This document shows, one piece after another, positions 1-5,655 of a stretch of DNA of 6,665 nucleotides. Origin of the DNA: Selenomonadaceae bacterium. GTDB lineage: Bacteria > Bacillota > Negativicutes > Selenomonadales > Selenomonadaceae. Position 1 is the first letter of the stretch. The number at the start of each line of letters is the position of its first letter. The position numbers and the translations under genes are program-made. Location of the stretch: NCBI GenBank assembly GCA_017390245.1, contig JAFPCE010000055.1:1-6665 (forward strand), in the 5' to 3' direction. The notes under the pieces are model-generated. The model saw only the letters and a program-made list of their open reading frames with translations. It did not search any database and was not told the DNA's origin.

Positions 1-310
1 CTTGGGACAATTTATGGCAGCTTTTTTCATCAAAATACTCATCAGCGTCTAGAAATAAAATCCAGTCACCTTTGGCCTTGCTAATGGCATAATTTTTGGC
101 TGCTGCAAAATCATCCTGCCACTGGTAATCATAAACCTGCGCCCCTGCAGCCACTGCCAACTCTTTGGTATTATCCTCTGAGCCTGTATCCACCACAATC
201 ATTTCATCTGCCAGCTGGCTCATTTTTTCCAGCCATAGTGGCAGATTTTCTGCTTCATTTTTTACAATGACACAGGCAGATATTTTAATGTTTAAATTAT
301 GTATCTTCAT
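1..310 (-). CDS. Family-2 glycosyltransferase, N-terminal part (runs off the window)
   Basis: The first 103 codons of a GT2 enzyme are visible; the 3' part lies beyond base 1. The protein begins MKIHNLNIKISACVIVKNE and then shows the family landmarks in order. These are the nucleotide-sugar-binding first strand (KISACVIVKNE, residues 9-19), the VVDTGSEDNT segment, YQWQDDFAAAKN, and GDWILFLDADE with the metal-binding DxD. The layout matches the SunS/WaaE-like branch of GT2. The ATG shares one base with the TAA of the preceding gene (TAATG), and a GAGGA element lies about 9 nt upstream, so translation is probably coupled. It is most similar to the second GT2 domain of the upstream neighbour, including 31 identical bases. 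The likely role is sugar transfer in the same pathway, presumably flagellin glycosylation. The donor and acceptor cannot be read from the sequence. Confidence 0.88.
   Translation of the reverse strand, partial: MKIHNLNIKISACVIVKNEAENLPLWLEKMSQLADEMIVVDTGSEDNTKELAVAAGAQVYDYQWQDDFAAAKNYAISKAKGDWILFLDADEYFDEKSCHKLSQ
99..129. repeat. 31-bp perfect direct repeat, copy 1
   Basis: These 31 bases are identical to 2009-2039, 1,910 bp away. Both copies code on the minus strand for the YQWQDDFAAAK segment of a GT2 domain. The flanking sequence is also related (for example 21 of 22 bases between the regions near 170 and 2107), so this is the best-preserved core of a longer domain duplication. Confidence 0.9.
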
Positions 311-3276
311 TAGTGTAAATCCTCATGGCACCAGCCTGTAAAAGTCTCTATATCCCTGCCACTATAGCCCAGGGACTTTGCCTTAGCAAAGCAGTCCAGC
401 GCCTGCTGGCTATGGCCTTGCTGGTAAAACAGCTTGCCGCAGGTAGACCAGTAATCTTTATTTGTCTCTATTACTTCTGGTGTTACCATGCCGTAAATAT
501 TCACCACCAGGTCCATCTTATCAGGCTTATCCATTTCCAGCAATGTTTTGACTACCTGCAGCTTCTGCTCATCTGCCATAGGCTCCAGCAAACTGATATA
601 GTTTGCCTGCACTGCCTTGTTATTGGTTCTAAGCACTGCTGGCAGCATAGCCTGGTAATCTGACCACTGCTGTGGCTTAAGCTGGCTTTCTCCCTGTGCT
701 ATAGAATTATGATAAACCAGCACTATGGCCTGCATCCCTGGTGTTAATAGCTGCAGCTGCTGCTTGTACATAGCTGCAGTAAAATCCACTTGAGCGCTTA
801 ACAATGCTGCAAAAAGGATTTTCTGCTGATTTAAGAGATACTGCAATTCACCAGAATAATCTGTCTCCTGCTTTTCCTTGCCGTCTGGCTTTCCATCTGC
901 CAGCTGGTTATACCACTTAGCAGCAGGTCCTGTCATCTGGTTCATGCCTGCCACTTCGCCTATAGCCTTGCTCCACGGATAAAATCCCTGCAGAGCCATT
1001 ATCTCCTGCAGCTTCTTCACTTCATTGCCATCTACAAAATATAGTTTTTTTAAATTATCTATGACTGCTTCTGGCATGGTTTCCCCTATATCATAGGTAT
1101 CTAAATACCCTGCCAGTGCCTTTTCCTGCCATTTATTTTCCTGCAAAACTGCAAAATAACATGCTCTGGCAGCGTCCTTGTCATTTCCAGCCATTCTGCA
1201 CTGGGCCAGACCACACATAACCCTTGGCCACAGCTGTTGGAAGTGGGTGGACTCAGCGCTGACAGACTGCAGTTGTTTTTTTTCATCGTCCATTGCCAAA
1301 GCCCTGAGGAAATTTTCTTTAGCCGCAGCTGTATTTCCCATAGCCTGGTAAATCAGTCCGGCATAGCCGTAGAAATCTGGCAAGATGCTAACTGCTGCCT
1401 TGCCTGCTTCTGCCACCGCCAGCATATCTTCATAGCTGTATTCCAGCTCCTCCATAGATTGCAGCGCCAGGTAATACATATCCCCCTGCTGTCCTATAGG
1501 CTGGTAATCTGACTGGATAGCCAGCAGGGCATTGTCCAGAGCATACTGATACTGGCCTAAGCCAAAGAAACAGTCTGCCAGGTAATAATAGTATTTCTGC
1601 GGCTCACTGCTTTCACTAATGGCTTTATCCAGAAGCTGTAAATTACGTCTCAGCTTGCTTTTCACAATGCTCTGGCTGTAGCCAGTATGCTCAATAGTCA
1701 GGCGGTAATCTGCCAGCTGATAGCTGATACCCTGATCATCCCTGCCATTAAGGCTAAGCTGCTCATGGATTTTCCCTATGTATTTTAAGCCTAGATGGTT
1801 TCTCAAGGCCCGCGCCAGATTGGTGGTGCTGATGACTCTGTTGTGATTATCCTTGTCAATATGCTCCATAGGCAGCATCACCAGCTGTTCCTGCCTGTCT
1901 GTTATAGCTGCTAAATAGCCTCTCACACTTTTAGGTTCTGCAAAGGTTTCATCTGCATCCAGGAAAATAATCCAGTCCCCAGGGGCTTTTGCCAGAGCAA
2001 AGTTTTTCGCTGCTGCAAAATCATCCTGCCACTGGTAATGATATATATTTAATTTTCCCTGTCTGTCAGCACTAGCTGCAGCCCAGTCCTGGGCTATGGC
2101 TATAGTATTATCCTGTGAGCCTGTATCTGCCAGGATGATTTCATCTGCGTAGACACTGGCATTATCCAGCCATGCCTTTATATTGGCCCCTTCATTTCTG
2201 ACAATAACACAGGCTGATATTTTTAAAGCTTCTGCCTGCTGGGCCAGCTGTGCCATTTTCCCAGCCTCCTGCTGGATAGAGGCTATGGCAGTATCATCTA
2301 AGAGGCATGGTTCTAAGCCGTTGTAATTCTGATATAGCTTAGCAGCCTCCTGCAATTCCTCCGCTGCTTCACTGTAGCGGTACCACCATGCCAAGGCTGC
2401 TCCATATTCTGCGTGAAAGTCTGGCACCTCCGGGTACTTTGCTACAGTCTCCCCGGCTAATTTCAAACGTTTCTGAGCGCTGGCCATATCCTTTTTGCTG
2501 GCTAAAAGCTTTAAAAGATAACGGTAGCACTGGCTGCCATAGGTAATTTTCTGCCGGGGTAATGCAACATCCAGCCAGGCATAGTGCTCTGCCATCATAT
2601 AGTTGCCCATGCCGTTATAGCACTCAAAAAGATAGCGGTACAGCTCCTGCTCTGGCCGTCCTGCTGCTATTTCTGCCTGGAGAATAGCCAGATTACGCTG
2701 TCCCTTTGCCACTAAGTTTTCCTGGCTATAACCTGTATGATAGATTTCCAGCTGCTGTGGCGGTACCTTTGCCAGATTCCCTATAGCCTTTCCCTGCAGC
2801 CGCAGCTCCTCATGTATCCTGCCTACATAAGCAAGGCCTGGCTGATTCTTCACTATGCGCAGCTGGTACAAACTGTCAATAACCTCACCTGTGGCTTCGC
2901 CAGCAACATTACCAGATTGGCTATTATCTATATTTATATTTACCAGCTTAATGACAAAGCCATCAAACTGGCTGTTATGCTCCAGTAAACTGCGGATATT
3001 CTGGCAGGTCTCTGCTGTAAAATACTCGTCACCATCCAGCAGTATCAGCCAGTCACCATCAGCCTTAGACAAAGCAAAATTCCGCACCTTAGCAAAATCC
3101 TGCTCCCAAGGCTGCTGATACACCATAGCACCATACTCTTTCGCCACAGCCATGGTCCTATCCTCTGATCCCGTATCCACCACAATAATCTCATCCACCT
3201 GCCCCCGGATACTCTCCAGAGACCGCCCCAGAGTCTTCTCTTCATTTTTCACTATATAACACGCAGAAATTTTCAT
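310..3276 (-). CDS. Tandem two-domain GT2 glycosyltransferase with TPR-like repeats, probable flagellin glycosyltransferase
   Basis: A 988-residue protein with a duplicated architecture. GT2 domain 1 (about residues 1-190) has KISACYIVKNE at 3-13, VVDTGSED at 32-39, and D81-G-D-E84 as the DxD site. It also has GRIHEEL at 152-158 and HTGYS at 180-184. Helical TPR-like repeats follow (about 210-345). GT2 domain 2 (about 351-530) repeats every landmark: KISACVIVRNE, ADTGSQDN, YQWQDDFAAAKN, D440-A-D-E443, GKIHEQL at 501-507 and HTGYS at 520-524. About 450 residues of TPR-like helices complete the protein. No signal peptide or membrane segment is visible, so it is probably cytoplasmic. The ATG at 3276 is preceded by GAGGA about 8 nt away. 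Its place directly downstream of flagellin suggests that it glycosylates flagellin before export; this rests on context. The two domains may add successive sugars. Single-domain relatives with TPRs exist (SunS type); the double version is less ordinary. Confidence 0.87.
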   Translation of the reverse strand: MKISACYIVKNEEKTLGRSLESIRGQVDEIIVVDTGSEDRTMAVAKEYGAMVYQQPWEQDFAKVRNFALSKADGDWLILLDGDEYFTAETCQNIRSLLEHNSQFDGFVIKLVNINIDNSQSGNVAGEATGEVIDSLYQLRIVKNQPGLAYVGRIHEELRLQGKAIGNLAKVPPQQLEIYHTGYSQENLVAKGQRNLAILQAEIAAGRPEQELYRYLFECYNGMGNYMMAEHYAWLDVALPRQKITYGSQCYRYLLKLLASKKDMASAQKRLKLAGETVAKYPEVPDFHAEYGAALAWWYRYSEAAEELQEAAKLYQNYNGLEPCLLDDTAIASIQQEAGKMAQLAQQAEALKISACVIVRNEGANIKAWLDNASVYADEIILADTGSQDNTIAIAQDWAAASADRQGKLNIYHYQWQDDFAAAKNFALAKAPGDWIIFLDADETFAEPKSVRGYLAAITDRQEQLVMLPMEHIDKDNHNRVISTTNLARALRNHLGLKYIGKIHEQLSLNGRDDQGISYQLADYRLTIEHTGYSQSIVKSKLRRNLQLLDKAISESSEPQKYYYYLADCFFGLGQYQYALDNALLAIQSDYQPIGQQGDMYYLALQSMEELEYSYEDMLAVAEAGKAAVSILPDFYGYAGLIYQAMGNTAAAKENFLRALAMDDEKKQLQSVSAESTHFQQLWPRVMCGLAQCRMAGNDKDAARACYFAVLQENKWQEKALAGYLDTYDIGETMPEAVIDNLKKLYFVDGNEVKKLQEIMALQGFYPWSKAIGEVAGMNQMTGPAAKWYNQLADGKPDGKEKQETDYSGELQYLLNQQKILFAALLSAQVDFTAAMYKQQLQLLTPGMQAIVLVYHNSIAQGESQLKPQQWSDYQAMLPAVLRTNNKAVQANYISLLEPMADEQKLQVVKTLLEMDKPDKMDLVVNIYGMVTPEVIETNKDYWSTCGKLFYQQGHSQQALDCFAKAKSLGYSGRDIETFTGWCHEDLH
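2009..2039. repeat. 31-bp perfect direct repeat, copy 2
   Basis: This is the partner of the copy at 99-129. It lies within GT2 domain 2 of the 988-residue protein. The corresponding stretch of domain 1 (near 3080-3115) has diverged much further and reads WEQDFAKVRN instead of WQDDFAAAKN. Confidence 0.9.
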
Positions 3277-3306
3277 TCATCTATCCTCATAATCCCTACT
3301 GCTCTT

Positions 3307-3333
3307 ACTATACTTTAATATGGTCTGTATCAA
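3307..3333 (-). promoter_or_regulatory. Weak sigma-A-like promoter candidate before the large glycosyltransferase
   Basis: On the minus strand TTGATA (3333-3328) is followed after 15 nt by TATAGT (3312-3307), about 30 nt before the ATG. Both hexamers are good but the spacing is shorter than the usual 17. The gene could instead be read from the promoter-like element near 3577-3603. Confidence 0.25.
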
Positions 3334-3356
3334 AAATAGCCGATACCTCATGAAGA

Positions 3357-3537
3357 GCCACGAGCATATAACCTTAAACAGGTTGTGGAGAGCCTTGGTA
3401 CTTAGCGACTGACAAGCAAAGCGCAGTCAGAGCTTAGTTCCACTAGGCAGGGATTTAGCAAGATTTTGGGACAAAATCGTGCTCGCCTTAGTTTCTCCTC
3501 AAAGCGAGAGCGTCCTGTGTAGGTTATATGTCGTGGC
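3357..3537 (-). ncRNA. Multi-branched structured RNA, HEARO / IscB omega-RNA-like, without a nuclease gene
   Basis: The ends pair over 17 bp: 3357-3363 with 3531-3537 and 3365-3374 with 3521-3530, with one bulged base at 3364. Inside lie further helices: 3378-3382 with 3514-3518; 3385-3389 with 3439-3443; 3400-3406 with 3432-3438 (one T-T mismatch) stacked on 3407-3411 with 3424-3428; a 7-bp hairpin at 3462-3468/3472-3478; and 3482-3486 with 3504-3508. A loop at 3494-3498 can also pair with 3387-3391 as a pseudoknot. No open frame is present. On the minus strand the order CACAGG ... AAGGC ... TCCC ... GGAACT ... AGT ... AAGGC recalls the HEARO/omega-RNA scaffolds of IscB as I remember them. 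That match is from memory, not an alignment. In such RNAs the guide is 5' of the scaffold, here the bases just above 3537. No IscB, IsrB or TnpA gene is in the window. Alternatives are a different unclassified RNA or a short inverted-repeat element. Confidence 0.5.
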
Positions 3538-3576
3538 GAAATGAAGCATCACTAGAAACCTACTTATCCATTTAAT

Positions 3577-3603
3577 ATATCGTTACACTAAAGGATTAAG
3601 TTA
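3577..3603 (-). promoter_or_regulatory. Sigma-28-like promoter candidate upstream of the structured RNA and glycosyltransferases
   Basis: On the minus strand TAAC (3603-3600) is followed after exactly 15 nt by AACGATAT (3584-3577). The flagellar sigma factor consensus is roughly TAAA-N15-GCCGATAW, so this matches 3 of 4 and 6 of 8 positions. It lies downstream of the flagellin terminator. A transcript starting near 3570 would contain about 30 nt, then the structured RNA, then the glycosyltransferase frame. The element has the same spacing and CGATAW core as the flagellin promoter candidate. Confidence 0.35.
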
Positions 3604-3637
3604 AATAAATGAAACCAGGGCACAGCATCTTGAGCAT

Positions 3638-3668
3638 AAAAAAAGAGGCGTCTCAGAAGAGACGCCTC
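3638..3668 (-). terminator. Rho-independent terminator of flagellin
   Basis: A perfect 10-bp stem (3645-3654 with 3659-3668) with a 4-nt loop is followed on the minus strand by seven T (3644-3638). It starts about 50 nt after the flagellin stop. The plus-strand side lacks a T-run, so it works in one direction. Confidence 0.95.
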
Positions 3669-3716
3669 CCAAAAAGCTTAGTTTTTAATTAGAACTTAGA
3701 CCCTGTCACTCAGAAA

Positions 3717-5042
3717 TTACTGAAGTAAGCTGAGAACATTGGAGCTGCTCTGGTTAGCCTGAGCCAGCATGGACTGTGCAGCCTGCATCAGAACATTGTT
3801 CTTAGTGTAGTTCATCATTTCCTTAGCCATGTCTGCATCGCGGATAGTGGACTCTGCGGAAGTTACGTTCTCGCTTGCAGTGGTTAAGTTGGACTGAGTG
3901 TACTCGAGACGGGACTCGATGGAACCAATAGTGGTCTGCTGGTCGAGAGCCTTCTGGATTGCAGAATCAAGAACGTTGATTGCTGCATTAGCCTTAACCT
4001 GAGTACCTACGGACAGAGTGCTGCCATCCTTACCCTGGAGACCAAGAGCAGTAGCCTTCATGTCAGTTAAGCCAACCTTAATGCTCTGGTTAGCCTTGGT
4101 GCCAATCTGGAGAACGATGGAGTTATCAGCGGACTTGTTAGCAGCGCGGAGAGACTCATCAAATGCATCCAAAGCAGCATTAGCGGACTTATTAACGTTA
4201 CCCTTGTTATCAGTGATGGAAATAGTGAAGCCTGCAATCTGACTGGTAACACCAGCCTTAGCTGCCTCAACAGTTACACCGTTTAAGCCGGAAGCGGTAT
4301 ATACAGTGTTGCCAGAGCCATCCTTTGCGGTAATAACACTGGTATAGCTGCCCATCTTCAGGTCAATAACTTCAGTAGCACCTTCTTTATGCTTACCAAG
4401 CTTATTAACAACTTCCTGTAAAGTATTGGTGCTAACCTGAACGCTGGAGCTGTAGGTCTTGCCATCCTTAACATAGGATACAGTAATAGTATCAGTGCTG
4501 TGGATGTTCAAGTTGTCACCGTTACGAGCTGCTAAATCAGTTAACTTAGTAGCAGAAGTAGTAGCAGTGGACAAGCTGGTGTTAGTCATCATAGTAGTAG
4601 TAGCAGTGGTCTGCTTGTTCTTAGAACCATCTACTAAGTACTGGCCATTGAATGTAACGTTTGCGTTGTCGTTGATCTGGTCGATGGACTGATCCAATTC
4701 CTTCTGGATAGTTGCACGGTCAGCATCAGTGTTGGTGTCGTTGGCTGCGTTAACTGCCTTCTCCTTCAAGGTCTTTAAGATCTCAACAGTGGAGCTTACA
4801 GCACCTTCAGCAACCTTCATCATGGAGCCGCCGTTCTGAGCATTGCTGTTTGCCTGATCCAGGGAACGAATCTGTACACGCATTCTCTCGGAGATTGCAT
4901 AGCCGGAAGCATCATCAGCAGCGCTGTTGATCTTCATACCGGAAGATACCTTCTGCAAGCTCTTGGACAAAGCGTTAGTGTTCTTGTTCAGAGTGTTCAG
5001 AGTAGAAAGAGCGGACATGTTGTTTTTAACTACCATTGCCAT
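3717..5042 (-). CDS. fliC: Flagellin (flagellar filament protein)
   Basis: A 441-residue flagellin, the subunit of the filament, exported through the flagellar type III apparatus. The conserved N-terminal D0/D1 region covers about residues 1-140 (MAMVVKNNMSALSTLN, SSGMKINSAADDASGYAISERMR at 33-55, FNGQYLVDGS at 131-140). The C-terminal D1/D0 region covers about 350-441 (SRLEYTQSNLT, ESTIRDADMAKEM, ends NVLSLLQ). The central 200 residues are variable, with a Thr/Ser-rich stretch at 145-166 that could carry O-linked sugars. The ATG at 5042 is chosen because AAGGAGGA lies about 9 nt upstream; a longer frame from a GTG at 5132 has no such site and would add 30 residues foreign to flagellins. The D1 segment LKTLKEKAVNAAN (89-101) lacks the Arg and Leu that correspond to the TLR5-contact positions R90 and L94 of Salmonella FliC. 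The gene has its own promoter-like element and terminator. Confidence 0.97.
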   Translation of the reverse strand: MAMVVKNNMSALSTLNTLNKNTNALSKSLQKVSSGMKINSAADDASGYAISERMRVQIRSLDQANSNAQNGGSMMKVAEGAVSSTVEILKTLKEKAVNAANDTNTDADRATIQKELDQSIDQINDNANVTFNGQYLVDGSKNKQTTATTTMMTNTSLSTATTSATKLTDLAARNGDNLNIHSTDTITVSYVKDGKTYSSSVQVSTNTLQEVVNKLGKHKEGATEVIDLKMGSYTSVITAKDGSGNTVYTASGLNGVTVEAAKAGVTSQIAGFTISITDNKGNVNKSANAALDAFDESLRAANKSADNSIVLQIGTKANQSIKVGLTDMKATALGLQGKDGSTLSVGTQVKANAAINVLDSAIQKALDQQTTIGSIESRLEYTQSNLTTASENVTSAESTIRDADMAKEMMNYTKNNVLMQAAQSMLAQANQSSSNVLSLLQ

Positions 5043-5050
5043 AATAAATT

Positions 5051-5086
5051 TCCTCCTTGGTTTTACCTCTCCTAGGCTTCCTTGCC
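5051..5086 (-). promoter_or_regulatory. Flagellin ribosome binding site and GGA-rich leader (possible CsrA sites)
   Basis: AAGGAGGA (5058-5051) is a near-perfect Shine-Dalgarno sequence 9 nt before ATG 5042 and fixes the start. Just upstream are two more GGA motifs, one in the loop of a short GGC-AAGGAA-GCC hairpin (5086-5075) and one in TAGGAGAGG. GGA in a hairpin loop plus GGA at the ribosome binding site is how CsrA recognises flagellin mRNA in Bacillus (CsrA-FliW switch). The binding site is certain; CsrA control is inference. Confidence 0.6.
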
Positions 5087-5128
5087 ATGGAGATGAAAAA
5101 TAAATAATTATTAATCTAAAGACTTTCT

Positions 5129-5150
5129 TCACAGTTGCTAGCCACTGTGA
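5129..5150 (-). promoter_or_regulatory. Hairpin in the flagellin 5' leader
   Basis: A perfect 7-bp inverted repeat (TCACAGT / ACTGTGA) encloses the 8-nt loop GGCTAGCA, about 90 nt before the flagellin start. No T-run follows, so it is not a terminator. It could stabilise the mRNA or be an operator; its role is unknown. Confidence 0.5.
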
Positions 5151-5178
5151 TTCCAGCCTTTATTATCCTACACCAAAA

Positions 5179-5205
5179 TTATCGAGAAATAAATAGTCTT
5201 CCTTA
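5179..5205 (-). promoter_or_regulatory. Sigma-28 (FliA/SigD)-like promoter of flagellin
   Basis: On the minus strand TAAG (5205-5202), a 15-nt spacer and CTCGATAA (5186-5179) match the flagellar sigma factor consensus TAAA-N15-GCCGATAA at 3 of 4 and 6 of 8 positions. It lies between the terminator of the previous operon and the flagellin gene, where a late flagellar promoter is expected. Transcription would begin near 5172, giving a leader of about 130 nt. Confidence 0.6.
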
Positions 5206-5228
5206 AGCAATTTAAAAAATTTTTTATT

Positions 5229-5266
5229 AAAAATAAAATAAAAGGAGCGCCTGCAAAAGACGCTCC
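5229..5266 (-). terminator. Rho-independent terminator of the fliD-fliS-fliT operon
   Basis: An 8-bp stem with one G-T pair (5244-5251 with 5259-5266) and a 7-nt loop is followed on the minus strand by TTTTATTTTATTTTT. It lies 26 nt after the stop of the FliT-like gene. Confidence 0.9.
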
Positions 5267-5292
5267 CAAAACTTATGCTTTTGAGCCTGCCA

Positions 5293-5655
5293 TCAATACT
5301 CGCCGTTAAACATATTGCCAGTGGCGCTGTAGCTTACATCGTAGCTGCGGACAGTATTAGTGTGGTTTTTGGCTTTATTCAGCCAGGTTCTGCCCTTGAA
5401 GATAATCTGCATATCCATAGGCTTGATTTCCCGCTTCAGGGCCATGCCTGCCTCAGATTTGCTAAAAAGTGCTTCATTTTCTGGAATAGCCTGGATTTTT
5501 TCCAGCAATGCCTGCCTCTGGTCCACCAGCTGCAAAAAGGTATCAATATCTTCCATATCAATAGCCTTCATCAGTTCCTTGGTGACTCCTAAATAGCGCA
5601 GCCACAGCTCCTGCTCGGAAAACCTAGGTGCAGCTGCAGTAATTGGTACCTCCAT
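5293..5655 (-). CDS. FliT-like flagellar chaperone (putative)
   Basis: A 120-residue protein, largely helical (about residues 13-95, with heptad-like leucines and many charged residues). It has no signal peptide or membrane segment. Its ATG overlaps the fliS stop by one base (TGATG), with GAGG about 9 nt upstream, so translation is coupled to fliS. Position after fliD-fliS and size fit FliT, the small cytoplasmic export chaperone that binds FliD in other bacteria. The sequence itself is weakly conserved in that family, so the name rests mostly on context. The last 17 residues (SYDVSYSATGNMFNGEY) look non-helical, unlike the rest, and could be a partner-binding tail. An alternative is a lineage-specific flagellar protein with an unrelated role. 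It is the last gene before the operon terminator. Confidence 0.7.
   Translation of the reverse strand: MEVPITAAAPRFSEQELWLRYLGVTKELMKAIDMEDIDTFLQLVDQRQALLEKIQAIPENEALFSKSEAGMALKREIKPMDMQIIFKGRTWLNKAKNHTNTVRSYDVSYSATGNMFNGEY

Noticed and set aside
325..3118. Plus-strand open frames opposite the large glycosyltransferase (for example 325-663, 1237-1512, 2737-2988)
   Set aside because: They are antisense to a long gene with clear domains, lack ribosome binding sites and resemble no protein family.
3324..3346. GCCGATAC on the plus strand as a sigma-28 -10 element
   Set aside because: There is no TAAA-like -35 at 15 nt, and no plus-strand gene follows.
3357..3537. Reading this interval as a MITE or IS end with terminal inverted repeats
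   Set aside because: There is no clean target duplication directly outside the repeats, and the interior is filled with paired helices, which fits an RNA better. It is not fully excluded.
3357..3537. 6S RNA, tmRNA or RNase P RNA
   Set aside because: The fold is multi-branched rather than one long rod with a central bubble (6S), no tRNA-like end or tag frame is visible (tmRNA), and it is too short for RNase P RNA.
3539..3548. 10-nt matches between the candidate guide (minus-strand TGCTTCATTT) and positions 251-260 and 5470-5479
   Set aside because: Ten bases of a common coding pattern (AAT GAA GCA) are expected by chance and no consistent flanking motif is present.
5043..5132. A 30-residue N-terminal extension of flagellin from a GTG at 5132
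   Set aside because: Flagellins begin with the M-x-(V/I)-x-N-N pattern, and the strong ribosome binding site at 5051-5058 belongs to ATG 5042. The GTG lies in the leader hairpin with no ribosome binding site.
4018..5596. Short open frames antisense to or out of frame with flagellin and the FliT-like gene
   Set aside because: They are shadows of well-supported genes, with hydrophobic low-complexity translations and no start signals.
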